DNA from: Cupriavidus sp. EM10
Lineage (GTDB): Bacteria > Pseudomonadota > Gammaproteobacteria > Burkholderiales > Burkholderiaceae
Reading direction: 5' to 3'
Length of the DNA: 64,000 nucleotides
Assembly: GCF_018729255.1 (NCBI RefSeq)
Contig: NZ_CP076060.1
Span: forward strand, 806,001-870,000
Positions 56,172 to 64,000 of the stretch are shown here, one piece after another; positions within the stretch are counted from its first letter, which is position 1; every line of letters begins with the position of its first letter. Position numbers and translations under genes: made by a program. The notes under the pieces are model-generated. The model saw nothing but the letters and a program-made list of their open reading frames with translations. It did no database searches and had not been told where the DNA came from.

Positions 56172-57107
56172 ATGATCCACAGCATGACAGGCTATGGCCT
56201 GGCTACCCGCCAGGCACCGCTGACCAACGCCAAGGGCGAACCCAGCGGCCGCACGGCTTCGGTTTCCGTGGAATTCCGCACTGTCAATTCGCGTTTTCTC
56301 GACCTGTTGTTCCGCGCGCCGGAAGAGTGCCGGGCCTTCGAGCCGGCACTGCGTGAAATGCTGATGGGCGAGCTGTCGCGCGGCAAGCTCGAATGCCGCA
56401 TCAACCTGCAGCGCACCGACACCGGCGGCGCCACGCTGGCGCTGAACCAGGGCCTGCTGGACCAGATCCGCGCGCTGGAATCCACCGTGGCGGCCACGTT
56501 CGCCAGCGCCGGCACGATGCGTATGGGCGAGATCCTGCGCTGGCCGGGCGTGCTGGTGGAGCCCGAGCTGTCGCAGGAATCGCTGCGCGAGGCCGTGACG
56601 GGCGCCGCACGCGAGGCACTCAAGCAACTGCTGGAGGCCCGCAGCCGCGAAGGCGCGGCGCTGAAAGCCACGCTGGAAGAACGGATCGACGCCATGCTGG
56701 CCATCGTCGAGCGCCTGACGCCGATGATCCCCCAGCTGATCGCCCACCATCAGGAAAAGCTGACCGAGCGCCTGCAGGAAGCCTTCAACCTGGCCGCACC
56801 GAACGGCATGCCGTCGATGAGCCGCGAGGAAGTGGCCGAGCGCATCCGCCAGGAAGCCACGGTCTACGGCATCCGCATCGACATTGCCGAGGAGCTGTCG
56901 CGCCTGCAGGCCCACCTGAACGAAACCCGGCATATCCTGAAGAAGGGCGGCCAGGTCGGCAAGCGCCTGGATTTCATGATGCAGGAGCTCAACCGCGAAG
57001 CCAACACGCTGGGCTCGAAGGCCGCCGCCAAGGAACTCGCCGATGCATCGATGGAGCTCAAGCTCCTGATCGAGCAGATGCGCGAACAGATTCAAAACCT
57101 CGAATAA
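56172..57107 (+). CDS. YicC-family endoribonuclease
   Basis: YicC-family proteins are endoribonucleases that affect small-RNA stability. The 311-aa protein starts MIHSMTGYGLA, the family start. It ends with the conserved DUF1732 region EATVYGIRIDIAEELSRLQAHL and GKRLDFMMQELNREANTLGSK (both given in part). It is divergent from the kinase gene and three bases before gmk. A huge in-frame extension upstream is antisense to the kinase and phosphatase genes and is not coding. Confidence 0.93.
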   Translation: MIHSMTGYGLATRQAPLTNAKGEPSGRTASVSVEFRTVNSRFLDLLFRAPEECRAFEPALREMLMGELSRGKLECRINLQRTDTGGATLALNQGLLDQIRALESTVAATFASAGTMRMGEILRWPGVLVEPELSQESLREAVTGAAREALKQLLEARSREGAALKATLEERIDAMLAIVERLTPMIPQLIAHHQEKLTERLQEAFNLAAPNGMPSMSREEVAERIRQEATVYGIRIDIAEELSRLQAHLNETRHILKKGGQVGKRLDFMMQELNREANTLGSKAAAKELADASMELKLLIEQMREQIQNLE

Positions 57108-57110
57108 ATC

Positions 57111-57761
57111 ATGAGCGAAACGACCCACACCGCCATCGATACCGCCTATCCCGGCAACCTGTTCATGGTGGTGGCACCGTCCGGGGCCGGCAAATCCACG
57201 CTGGTCAACGCGCTGCTGGCGCAGGACCAGTCCATCCGCCTGTCGATCTCGCACACCACGCGCAAGCCTCGCCCGGGCGAGCAGAACGGCCGCGAGTACC
57301 ACTTCACCACGGTCGAGGAATTCCGTGCCGCGCGCGATCGCGGCGAATTCCTGGAATGGGCCGAGGTGCATGGCAACTACTACGCCACGTCGCGCGTCTG
57401 GATCGAGCAGCAGATGGCCCAGGGCAACGACGTGCTGCTGGAAATCGACTGGCAGGGCGCGCAGCAGGTGCACCAGCGCTTTTCGAACGCGATGGAGATC
57501 TTCATCCTGCCGCCGTCGCTGACGGCGCTGGAAGACCGGCTCAAGAAGCGCGGCCAGGACGAGCCGAACGTGATCGTGCGCCGCCTGCTGGCCGCCGGCA
57601 GCGAAATGGCCCATGCCTCGGAGTCCGACTACGTGATCATCAACGAGGTGTTCGAGGATGCGCTAAGGCAGCTTCAGAACGTCGTTCACGCGACCCGTTT
57701 GCGCTTTTCGTCGCAGAAGGCCCGTCACGCCGAGCTGTTTATCGAGCTTGGCATTCACTGA
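57111..57761 (+). CDS. gmk: Guanylate kinase
   Basis: Gmk phosphorylates GMP to GDP and supports (p)ppGpp and nucleotide pools. The 216-aa sequence has P-loop APSGAGKST near residue 25, [13 protein letters not shown] and [12 protein letters not shown]. The order yicC-gmk-rpoZ-spoT is the standard proteobacterial arrangement. Confidence 0.96.
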
Positions 57762-57769
57762 TTGCAGGT

Positions 57770-57795
57770 ACGTCGCCGGAAGGTTCCGGCGACGT
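57770..57795. promoter_or_regulatory. Perfect 12-base inverted repeat and -10 upstream of rpoZ
   Basis: ACGTCGCCGGAA-GG-TTCCGGCGACGT folds as a stem of ten or more pairs just past gmk. TGTAAAAT with -10 TAAAAT (57800-57805) follows at once, so the hairpin lies where the -35 of an rpoZ promoter would be. It may be an RNA stem ending the gmk message or a protein site. Confidence 0.5.
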
Positions 57796-57846
57796 GCTGT
57801 AAAATACCGGCCTGTCGAACAGGTTTTATCCCAAGGTGGATTTTAT

Positions 57847-58050
57847 ATGGCGCGTATCACCGTCGAAGATTGTCTGAAACACATCCCGAACCGCTTCGAG
57901 CTCGCGCTCGCCGCGACTTACCGTGCACGTCAGCTGGTGCAGGGCCACACCCCCAAGGTCGAGGCCAAGGACAAGCCCACCGTGGTGGCGCTGCGTGAAA
58001 TCGCGTCGGGCCAGGTTGGCATCGAGATGCTGAAGAAGGTACCGACCTGA
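57847..58050 (+). CDS. rpoZ: RNA polymerase omega subunit
   Basis: This 67-aa omega subunit stabilises the beta' subunit and contributes to the ppGpp site. The sequence [30 protein letters not shown] (given in part) is the family start. Length and position between gmk and spoT are typical. Confidence 0.96.
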
Positions 58051-58131
58051 TTGCCAGGGCGGCCCGTGGTTCATTCATGCTTCGCGTGCGTACGCATCCA
58101 GCCGCGCATCCGGTTGAATTCCAGGGCTGCC

Positions 58132-60786
58132 ATGCCTTCGTCGCCGATCGATCCCGCCATTGCTCCCCCGGCCAGCGCCGGGGCCGGGCTGTCGCGTGCA
58201 TTGCCGGCAACGAAGCGGCCTGGCGCCGTGCCGGCCACAGCCGGTGCGGTCGCCGCGCCAGTGGCGCCGGGCGCACCGCTGCCTGGCGCCGTCCCGGTCT
58301 CCACATCCCTGCCTCCGGCGCCTTCCGCGCCTGCCGGCCGTAAGCGTCCCGGATTTCCTCCCGTGACAGCCCGTACCGGTGCTCCCAACCTGCCCGATCC
58401 GCTCGGCGACAACGTCGTCGGCGAGCGTGCCGTCGTGCCCCCGATCCAGCAGGGCAAGGCGCGCGCGGCGCTGGCCAATGACCTGGTAGCCGAACCCGTG
58501 GCTGGCACCGTGCCCGCCACGCCGGGCGGCGACCTGTTCATCGACGCGGTGCTGGCGCAGTCTTACCGGCACTTTTTCGGTCCGACGTCGCAGCCGGCGG
58601 TGCCGCCGCGGCAGCAGGTCATCTCGATCGCGCGGCTGATGGAAAAACTGGCCTACCTGAAGCCGGCCGACCAGGCGGTGGTGCGCGAGGCGTTCCAGTT
58701 TTCGGACGAGGCGCACCTGGGGCAGTACCGCCAGAGCGGCGAGCCATACATCACGCACCCGGTGGCCGTGGCGGAGCTGTGCGCCGACTGGAAGCTCGAT
58801 GTGCAATCCATCATGGCGGCGTTGCTGCACGACGTGATGGAAGACCAGGGCATCACCAAGAGCGAGCTGGCCGAGAAATTTGGCCCCAAGGTGGCGGAAC
58901 TGGTCGATGGCCTGACCAAGCTGGACAAGCTCGAATTCCAGAGCCGCGAGCAGGCGCAGGCAGAGAGCTTCCGCAAGATGCTGCTGGCGATGGCGCGCGA
59001 TGTGCGGGTGATCCTGGTCAAGCTGGCCGATCGCACGCACAACATGCGCACGCTCGATTTCGTGCCGCCCGAGAAGCGGCGCCGGATCGCGCTGGAAACG
59101 ATGGAGATCTACGCGCCGATCGCGCACCGGCTGGGTCTCAACACGATCTACCGCGAACTGCAGGAACTGTCGTTCAAGGTCGGCTCGCCATTCCGCTACG
59201 CCACGCTGGAGAAGGCTGTCAAGGCCGCGCGCGGCAACCGCCGCGAGGTGGTCCGGCGCATCCTGGAGGCGGCGCAGGCCGCTCTGGGCGACGCCGGCAT
59301 CGTGGCCGAACTGTCGGGCCGCGAGAAGACGTTGTACAGCATCTATCGCAAGATGCACGACAAGCAGCTGTCGTTCTCGCAGGTGCTGGACGTCTACGGG
59401 TTCCGCGTGGTCGTGGAAACGCAGATGCACTGCTATATGGCGATGGGCGCGCTGCACAGCCTGTACAAGCCGATGCCGGGCAAGTTCAAGGACTACATCG
59501 CGATTCCGAAGATCAACGGCTACCAGTCGCTGCATACGACGCTGGTGGGCCCGTTTGGCACGCCAGTGGAATTCCAGATCCGCACGCGCGGCATGCACCA
59601 GATCGCCGAGGCGGGTGTGGCGGCGCACTGGATGTACAAGCACCAGGCCGACCATGCCAACGATATCCAGCAGCAGGCGCACCAGTGGCTGCAGTCGCTG
59701 CTCGATATCCAGAGCCAGACCGGCGATTCGCAGGAATTCCTGGAGCACGTCAAGATCGACCTGTTCCCGGACGCCGTGTACGTGTTCACGCCCAAGGGCC
59801 ATATCCGCGCGCTGCCGCGCGGCGCCACGGCGCTGGACTTTGCCTACGCGGTACACAGCGACCTGGGCAACCAGTGCGTGGCGGTCAAGATCAACAACGA
59901 GCTGCTGCCGTTGCGGACCGAGCTCAAGAGCGGCGATATCGTCGAGGTGGTAACGGCGCCGTACTCGAAGCCGAATCCGGCCTGGCTGGCGTTCGTGCGC
60001 ACCGGCAAGGCGCGTGCGGCGATCCGCCACTATCTCAAGACGACCAAGCTCGACGAGGCCATCCAGCTTGGCGAGCGCCTGCTGGACCAGTCTGCGCGCC
60101 AGCTCGGCATCGAACTGAAGGCCGTGCCGCAGTCGGTGTGGGAGCGCATGATCCAGTGGACCGGCAACAAGGTGCGCGAGGACATCTTCGCCGACCTGGC
60201 GCTGGGCCGGCGCGTGCCGGCCGTGGTGGCGCGGCGCATGGAAATCCTGCTGCAGGAATTGTCAGGCGACGTGGACAGCGCGCTGCTGGCCGCGGTCCAG
60301 ACGTTTGCCGGCGAGGAAGCCCCGGCGGTGCCGATCACCGGCGACGAAGGCATGTCGATGATTTTCTCGGCCTGCTGCCGCCCGATTCCGGGCGATTCGA
60401 TCGTTGGCTATCTGGGCAAGGGCGAAGGCCTGCAGATTCACGTGCAGGACTGCAAGGTGGCCAAGCGCCTGCACAGCAAGGACCCCGAGCACTGGATCGA
60501 GGTCATGTGGGCCAAGAAGACGACGCGCGCGTTTGACGTGTCGATCAAGGTGATGGTGCGCAACGTGAAGGGCATCGTTGCCCGCGTGGCGGCCGACCTG
60601 ACCTCGGCCGACGCCAACGTGGCGCACGTGGCGATGGAGCAGCAGCAGGTGGCGGGGCACCAGGAAGCCACCTACATGCAGTTCGTGATCCAGGTGCAGA
60701 ACCGCCTGCACCTGGCCAACGTCATGCGCGCGCTGCGCCGGAATCCGGATGTCATCCGGATCTTCCGCGACCGTAACGACGGTTGA
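58132..60786 (+). CDS. spoT: Bifunctional (p)ppGpp synthetase/hydrolase SpoT with N-terminal extension
   Basis: SpoT makes and hydrolyses (p)ppGpp, the starvation alarmone. The 884-aa protein has an HD hydrolase (LLHDVMEDQG), a synthetase (GYQSLHTTLVGPFG), TGS (VYVFTPKGHIRALPRGATALDFAYAVH given in part) and a C-terminal ACT domain. The first 150 residues are Pro/Ala rich with no recognised domain. Typical SpoT starts near MEKLAYLKPADQ. ATG 58132 is the best start, since earlier in-frame codons overlap the rpoZ end. The extension is the oddity. Confidence 0.93.
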   Translation: MPSSPIDPAIAPPASAGAGLSRALPATKRPGAVPATAGAVAAPVAPGAPLPGAVPVSTSLPPAPSAPAGRKRPGFPPVTARTGAPNLPDPLGDNVVGERAVVPPIQQGKARAALANDLVAEPVAGTVPATPGGDLFIDAVLAQSYRHFFGPTSQPAVPPRQQVISIARLMEKLAYLKPADQAVVREAFQFSDEAHLGQYRQSGEPYITHPVAVAELCADWKLDVQSIMAALLHDVMEDQGITKSELAEKFGPKVAELVDGLTKLDKLEFQSREQAQAESFRKMLLAMARDVRVILVKLADRTHNMRTLDFVPPEKRRRIALETMEIYAPIAHRLGLNTIYRELQELSFKVGSPFRYATLEKAVKAARGNRREVVRRILEAAQAALGDAGIVAELSGREKTLYSIYRKMHDKQLSFSQVLDVYGFRVVVETQMHCYMAMGALHSLYKPMPGKFKDYIAIPKINGYQSLHTTLVGPFGTPVEFQIRTRGMHQIAEAGVAAHWMYKHQADHANDIQQQAHQWLQSLLDIQSQTGDSQEFLEHVKIDLFPDAVYVFTPKGHIRALPRGATALDFAYAVHSDLGNQCVAVKINNELLPLRTELKSGDIVEVVTAPYSKPNPAWLAFVRTGKARAAIRHYLKTTKLDEAIQLGERLLDQSARQLGIELKAVPQSVWERMIQWTGNKVREDIFADLALGRRVPAVVARRMEILLQELSGDVDSALLAAVQTFAGEEAPAVPITGDEGMSMIFSACCRPIPGDSIVGYLGKGEGLQIHVQDCKVAKRLHSKDPEHWIEVMWAKKTTRAFDVSIKVMVRNVKGIVARVAADLTSADANVAHVAMEQQQVAGHQEATYMQFVIQVQNRLHLANVMRALRRNPDVIRIFRDRNDG

Positions 60787-60799
60787 GCCACGGCGACGG

Positions 60800-61372
60800 C
60801 TAGGCTGCCGTCGCTTTCCCCGACGGGTATTTCACTTCCAGGATATCGATCTGCTCGATGCCGGCCGGCGTGCGCAGCGGCACGGTGTCGCCCTCGCGCG
60901 CCTTGATCAGCGCCTTGGCGATTGGCGAGATCCAGCTCACGTGGTTGCTGTCCAGGTCCACTTCGTCCATGCCGACGATGGTGACCGTGGTTTCCTCGCC
61001 CGACTGGTTGGCGTAGGTGACGGTGGCCCCGAAGAAGATCTGGTCGTTGTCGCCTTGCAGGGAAGGGTCGACGACCTCGGCCTTGTCGAGCCGGCGCGTC
61101 AGGAAGCGGATGCGCCGGTCGATCTCGCGCAGCCGCTTCTTGCCATAGAGATAGTCGCCATTCTCCGAGCGGTCGCCATTGGACGCGGCCCATGACACGA
61201 TCTGCACGACGTCCGGACGATCGACATCGATCAGATGCATCAGTTCGTCGCGCAGCCGCTGGTAGCCCGTGGCGGTGATGTAGTTCTTGGTGCCGGCGGG
61301 CAGCGGTGTCGCGCCTTCGGGAAGATCGTCGTCGTCATCGTTGGACGACTCTTTGACAAAAGCCTTGTTCAT
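60800..61372 (-). CDS. greB: Transcription elongation factor GreB
   Basis: GreB cleaves backtracked RNA in RNA polymerase. The 190-aa protein has the coiled-coil with tip acidic residues (LIDVDRPDVVQIVSWAASNGDRSENGDY in part) and the C-terminal FKBP-like domain (SWISPIAKALIKAREGD). An acidic N-terminal stretch (SSNDDDDDLPEG) precedes the fold and is longer than in GreA. It converges on spoT. MNKAFVKESS at 61372 is the start. Confidence 0.92.
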   Translation of the reverse strand: MNKAFVKESSNDDDDDLPEGATPLPAGTKNYITATGYQRLRDELMHLIDVDRPDVVQIVSWAASNGDRSENGDYLYGKKRLREIDRRIRFLTRRLDKAEVVDPSLQGDNDQIFFGATVTYANQSGEETTVTIVGMDEVDLDSNHVSWISPIAKALIKAREGDTVPLRTPAGIEQIDILEVKYPSGKATAA

Positions 61373-61454
61373 GTTCCGGATCACATCATGAGGCTTCAAT
61401 TATAGGAAGTTGCGCCGCCCGACCGCTGCGGATGAAAAAAATGCGTGAAGGGGG

Positions 61455-61482
61455 TTCACAAAACTGAAAACTTCTATATAAT
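61455..61482 (+). promoter_or_regulatory. Promoter of tRNA-Arg
   Basis: TTCACA (61455-61460), 16-base spacer, perfect TATAAT (61477-61482). Fifteen bases before the tRNA. Confidence 0.75.
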
Positions 61483-61496
61483 CTCTTTTCTCGGTT

Positions 61497-61573
61497 GCGG
61501 CTGTAGCTCAGTTGGATAGAGTACTTGGCTACGAACCAAGGGGTCGTGGGTTCGAATCCTGCCAGCCGCGCCA
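61497..61573 (+). tRNA. tRNA-Arg (ACG anticodon)
   Basis: Cloverleaf with acceptor GCGGCTG / CAGCCGC, anticodon loop CTACGAA (ACG at 61531-61533), T-loop GTTCGAATC and encoded CCA. A terminator follows. Confidence 0.97.
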
Positions 61574-61588
61574 ACCTATACGAGAGAA

Positions 61589-61616
61589 GGGCTTCCAGAA
61601 ATGGAAGCCCTTTTTT
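61589..61616 (+). terminator. Rho-independent terminator after tRNA-Arg
   Basis: GGGCTTCC / GGAAGCCC around AGAAAT, followed by six T. Confidence 0.93.
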
Positions 61617-61626
61617 CATTCCCGCT

Positions 61627-61667
61627 TCTTCCCCGCTTCATTCCCACCTTCTTCCCCGCTTCATTCC
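61627..61667 (+). repeat. 18-base direct repeat
   Basis: TCTTCCCCGCTTCATTCC occurs twice, 23 bases apart, in the untranslated gap after tRNA-Arg. Adjacent CCCGCTTC fragments suggest a decayed tandem array. Confidence 0.6.
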
Positions 61668-61782
61668 TCCGTTTTCCCTTCCCGCTTCGCCTGCTGTCTA
61701 TGCTGTATGCACGGGCCGCCGGAACACCTGCGCGCTGGTGGGCTCCAACCTCATTCCTGATCGCCACAAACGGAGGAAACGC

Positions 61783-62061
61783 ATGCAACAGGACGACTGG
61801 CGCGTGGAAGGCTATCGCGGCATGGACGCGTACGTACTGGTGACCTCGCATCACGATGCCGTAGCGGGTAGCGTGGGCGATACGCAAACGTGGGGCTACG
61901 AAGTGCGCGTGGCGCAGGAGGGCATGGACCCCGCCGATGCAGGCGATACCGAGCAGCTTGCCAGCGGCGCGCATGTCTTCGCCACTCGCCATGCGGCCGA
62001 AGTGGCGGCATTTGCGGCGGCTTACGCGTTGATCGACAAGCTGATCGGACCGCCGCAGTAG
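61783..62061 (+). CDS. Unrecognised small conserved-looking protein
   Basis: I do not recognise this 92-aa protein. RBS CGGAGGAAAC precedes ATG 61783. It is polar, with a compact N-terminal half (VEGYRGMDAYVLVTSHHDAV) and a C-terminal Ala-rich helix (ATRHAAEVAAFAAAYALIDKLIG), and no membrane segment. It stands alone after a tRNA with an open frame longer upstream that lacks a start with RBS. It may be soluble and is probably translated. Function unknown. Confidence 0.6.
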   Translation: MQQDDWRVEGYRGMDAYVLVTSHHDAVAGSVGDTQTWGYEVRVAQEGMDPADAGDTEQLASGAHVFATRHAAEVAAFAAAYALIDKLIGPPQ

Positions 62062-62136
62062 CCGCGCGGCAGGTTCCTTGCGATCGGTGCAACGGCGCAT
62101 CACAGGCCGATCGCAACTTCATTGGTTTTGACTTGA

Positions 62137-62159
62137 CCCAGATCATTCGTGGATCTGGG
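62137..62159 (+). promoter_or_regulatory. Perfect hairpin upstream of small gene 62228
   Basis: CCCAGATC-ATTCGTG-GATCTGGG, eight perfect pairs, 68 bases before the start. No T run follows, so a leader structure or protein site is likelier than a terminator. Confidence 0.45.
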
Positions 62160-62227
62160 GATCGCTCCTAGTCTGGAACTGGGGCGCGCCGCCGTGCGCG
62201 CCAGCAGCAGAAAACAAGGAGCGCGCC

Positions 62228-62473
62228 ATGCCCGAATACGAAGGTTTCAAGATCGTCTACGAAGTGATCGTCCTGCCCAAGGACAAATGGGCCATCATGA
62301 TAGAGATCATTCGTCGCAATGATGGCGAGGTGCTGATGGCGCGTCACAATCCGTTTCCGCGTCAGCCGTTCGATACCAAGCTCGAAGCGCTCGATCACGT
62401 GAATCGCTATGTGGCGCAAGCTGTGAAGGACCTGGAAGGCGACGGCGCGAAGCCGCTGCGGCGTACGGCCTAG
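62228..62473 (+). CDS. Unrecognised 81-aa protein
   Basis: Family not recognised. ATG 62228 has AAGGAG ten bases ahead. The sequence MPEYEGFKIVYEVIVLPKDKWAIMIEIIRR (given in part) looks like a two-strand plus helix fold. DTKLEALDHVNRYVAQAVKDLEG is an amphipathic helix. The context between two tRNA genes gives no function. It could be a small regulatory or stress protein, but that is a guess. Confidence 0.6.
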   Translation: MPEYEGFKIVYEVIVLPKDKWAIMIEIIRRNDGEVLMARHNPFPRQPFDTKLEALDHVNRYVAQAVKDLEGDGAKPLRRTA

Positions 62474-62569
62474 TCCCCAATCGGCGCCATCGCGCGGTGG
62501 ATCGCCCGAGACGCAAAGGCCTCCGCGTCATCGCCCGAGGCCTTTTCTCTTCGTTGGTGCATAAAACAC

Positions 62570-62597
62570 TTGCCATATGCCCACATTGCTGCATAAT
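62570..62597 (+). promoter_or_regulatory. Promoter of tRNA-fMet
   Basis: TTGCCA (62570-62575), 16-base spacer, CATAAT (62592-62597), thirteen bases before the tRNA. Confidence 0.7.
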
Positions 62598-62609
62598 CTT
62601 TTCTTCAGA

Positions 62610-62686
<77 letters not shown>

Positions 62687-62695
62687 GTATTCTCG

Positions 62696-62728
62696 AAAGG
62701 GCCACACATCACGTGTGGCCCTTTTGCT
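62696..62728 (+). terminator. Rho-independent terminator after tRNA-fMet
   Basis: AAAGGGCCACAC / GTGTGGCCCTTT around ATCAC, followed by TGCTTTT. Confidence 0.9.
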
Positions 62729-62891
62729 TTTCTGCCTTTCTGGCTTTCTGCTTTTCCGCACTTCCTTCTTCTCTCTCTTCCTCTTTACGTTCGTCGATCC
62801 TTGATCCCTTTCGCCTCGCCTGTGACGGCAATGCGCAAGGCCCCGCATAGCCTTGCGGCTAGCGAGGGCGACTTGCAATGGATAAAAGGGA

Positions 62892-63155
62892 TCAGGCCTT
62901 GATCAGCGAGGCGGCGCGCTGGAAGGTGTCGCGCACCTGAGGCTGGCCTTCGCGTTCGGCCGCTTCCGCGCGGGACTTGAGGCGCGACGCCAGTACGGCG
63001 AGGTTGCCGCCGGTGCCGCAGGCGCGGGCAGCCTCGTTCATGACCTGCGTGAGTTCCTGGTTCACGTCGGCGCCATCGAAGGCGCTGACGGACAGCGCGA
63101 AAACGCGCTCCAGGAAACTGTTGACCAGTGCTTCATCATGTTGCGGTTCGGACAT
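62892..63155 (-). CDS. Unrecognised 87-aa helical protein
   Basis: Family not recognised. MSEPQHDEALVNSFLERVFALSV begins a helix-rich polar protein with no membrane segment. GTGGNLAVLASRLKSRAEAAERE follows. ATG 63155 follows GGAG in CAAGGAGCCCC. It probably pairs with the next leftward gene, whose stop lies 45 bases upstream. Phasin-like helix composition was considered but is not convincing. Confidence 0.6.
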   Translation of the reverse strand: MSEPQHDEALVNSFLERVFALSVSAFDGADVNQELTQVMNEAARACGTGGNLAVLASRLKSRAEAAEREGQPQVRDTFQRAASLIKA

Positions 63156-63199
63156 GGGGGCTCCTTGGCGAACAACGAAAACACTGAGGTGGGACGAGG

Positions 63200-63486
63200 T
63201 TACAACCGCGGCATCTGCGGCTGCGCAACGATGCGTTGCCGGGCCGGTTTCAGCGCCCGCGTGGGCCACAGTACATAGTTGGTATGCGGATCCATCGGCT
63301 TGCCGAAATAGGATACCCATACCTCGACGCCGTGTTCGGTTTCGGACACGATGGCGGCCACCGCACGGGCCGCAACAGACGGGGACTTCAACAGGTCGGC
63401 CAGGGCCTCGACGCCCTGTACCACATGATGCTTTACCCCTTGAACCACACGTATTGACGCATGGCAGCAAGAAATCGCTTGGTCAT
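63200..63486 (-). CDS. Unrecognised small protein, frameshifted
   Basis: The main frame gives VKHHVVQGVEALADLLKSPSVAARAVAAIVSETEHG and later VWVSYFGKPMDPHTNYV (both in part), starting with GTG 63448. A neighbouring frame contributes MTKRFLAAMRQYVWFKG ending in a stop. One extra base in the CCCC run at 63436-63439 joins them into about 97 aa starting at 63486. AGAAGAG precedes that ATG. The family is unknown. It precedes the 62892 gene. Confidence 0.55.
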
Positions 63487-63741
63487 GAATGCTGCTCTTC
63501 TCGTTGGCGATGCGAAATTGAGACCACAGCTTACACGGTTAGTTGTGACGGTTTTGTAGGCCGGCGTCTGATTTTCCGTAAGTGCACTCTCACATGTGAT
63601 GAGGGCGCTGCACCGTAGCCCTCCTTCGCTTCTCGCTATGTACGGCGTCAAATTGACAACCCGTTGCAGTTGTCTTAGCGTGGTTGCATATGCTGCACAA
63701 AATCTAACGTTGTCCTGGGCCCGCTGGGCGTGGAGGCAAGT

Positions 63742-64000
63742 GTGGAAATCGTGGCGGAGCTTGAAGAGCGGCTGGAGCGTGGCAAGGCATTGCGTCAGAA
63801 GGTGCCGCGACGCCTTCACGAGTCGATAGGCAACGTCGATCGCGACCCGGTTCGCCTGCTGGAGGAAAGCAGCGCCGGGCGGGTGGAGCGCCTGGTCCCG
63901 CTGCGCTACGGGCGCATGATCGCATCGCCGTTCACGTTCTACCGGGGCAGCGCCATCATCCAGGCCCATGACCTGGCCGGCACCGCGAACACCGGACTGA
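63742..64000 (+). CDS. DUF2252 family protein, 3'-partial
   Basis: GTG 63742 with GGAGG five bases ahead opens VEIVAELEERLERGKALRQKVPRRLHE. PVRLLEESSAGRVERLVPLRYGRM and SPFTFYRGSAIIQAHDLAGTANTGL follow before the window ends. This matches the N-terminal part of DUF2252 proteins, which have a kinase-like fold and unknown function. The gene runs off the window. Confidence 0.83.
   Translation, partial: MEIVAELEERLERGKALRQKVPRRLHESIGNVDRDPVRLLEESSAGRVERLVPLRYGRMIASPFTFYRGSAIIQAHDLAGTANTGL

Overview
The window is about 64 kb of high-GC chromosome from a beta-proteobacterium. Gene content and order (rng-maf-rlmH-rsfS-nadD-hemF-purD-yebC, yicC-gmk-rpoZ-spoT, several Bug/TctC receptors, GudD, a complete C-P lyase locus) suggest Burkholderiaceae, most likely Cupriavidus or a close relative. 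The genus is inferred from family content and gene order, not from any search.

Layout. 1-4.6 kb: LPS-core genes (two glycosyltransferases, MsbA), an AhpD-like protein and a small probable lipoprotein. 4.8-17.8 kb: a phosphonate-utilisation locus. Leftward phnGHIJKLM encodes C-P lyase. Divergent phnF, a second phnM, a DUF1045 2H-phosphoesterase and phnN run rightward. Leftward phnC-phnD-phnE-(PhnZ-like HD oxygenase) covers uptake and possibly oxidative cleavage. Pho-box-like and HutC-type operator-like sequences lie at the control points. 17.9-25.4 kb: a housekeeping run on the minus strand (RNase G, Maf, RlmH, RsfS, NadD, HemF, PurD, YebC). 25.6-32.1 kb: HerA-like ATPase, a 50-aa membrane protein, Upp, a Bug receptor, an EamA exporter, an SDR coupled to methylglyoxal synthase, and a DUF1232 protein. 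32.3-37.2 kb: a BMP-type nucleoside ABC importer. 37.5-42.6 kb: pirin, a 0.68-kb non-coding block that looks like a transcribed structured RNA, then an OpuC/Yeh-type osmoprotectant ABC operon. 42.8-48.1 kb: a glucarate module (ketoglutarate-semialdehyde dehydrogenase, FadR-type GntR regulator, GudD, TctC receptor). 48.3-51.2 kb: the CsgG / DUF4810 / DUF799 lipoprotein trio, tRNA-Ser and a glycine-zipper lipoprotein. 51.2-61.4 kb: HemW, RdgB, RNase PH, a PP2C phosphatase with a Ser/Thr kinase, YicC, Gmk, RpoZ, SpoT, GreB. 61.5-64 kb: tRNA-Arg, tRNA-fMet, small unknown proteins and the start of a DUF2252 gene.

Caveat. At least eleven genes are interrupted by an apparent single-base deletion, nearly always in a G/C run. 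In every case one restored base rejoins two halves of one recognisable protein. No apparent insertions were found. This fits deletion-biased consensus errors better than real pseudogenes, so these genes are annotated as CDS with the break described.

How it fits together. The phn genes import phosphonates (PhnCDE), attach and process them through C-P lyase (PhnGHIJKLM), and recycle the ribose product (PhnN, DUF1045 protein). PhoB-type activation plus PhnF repression is the likely control. The glucarate genes form a second catabolic unit under an adjacent GntR regulator with a shared operator-like motif. Most of the remainder is core metabolism, transport and stringent-response machinery.
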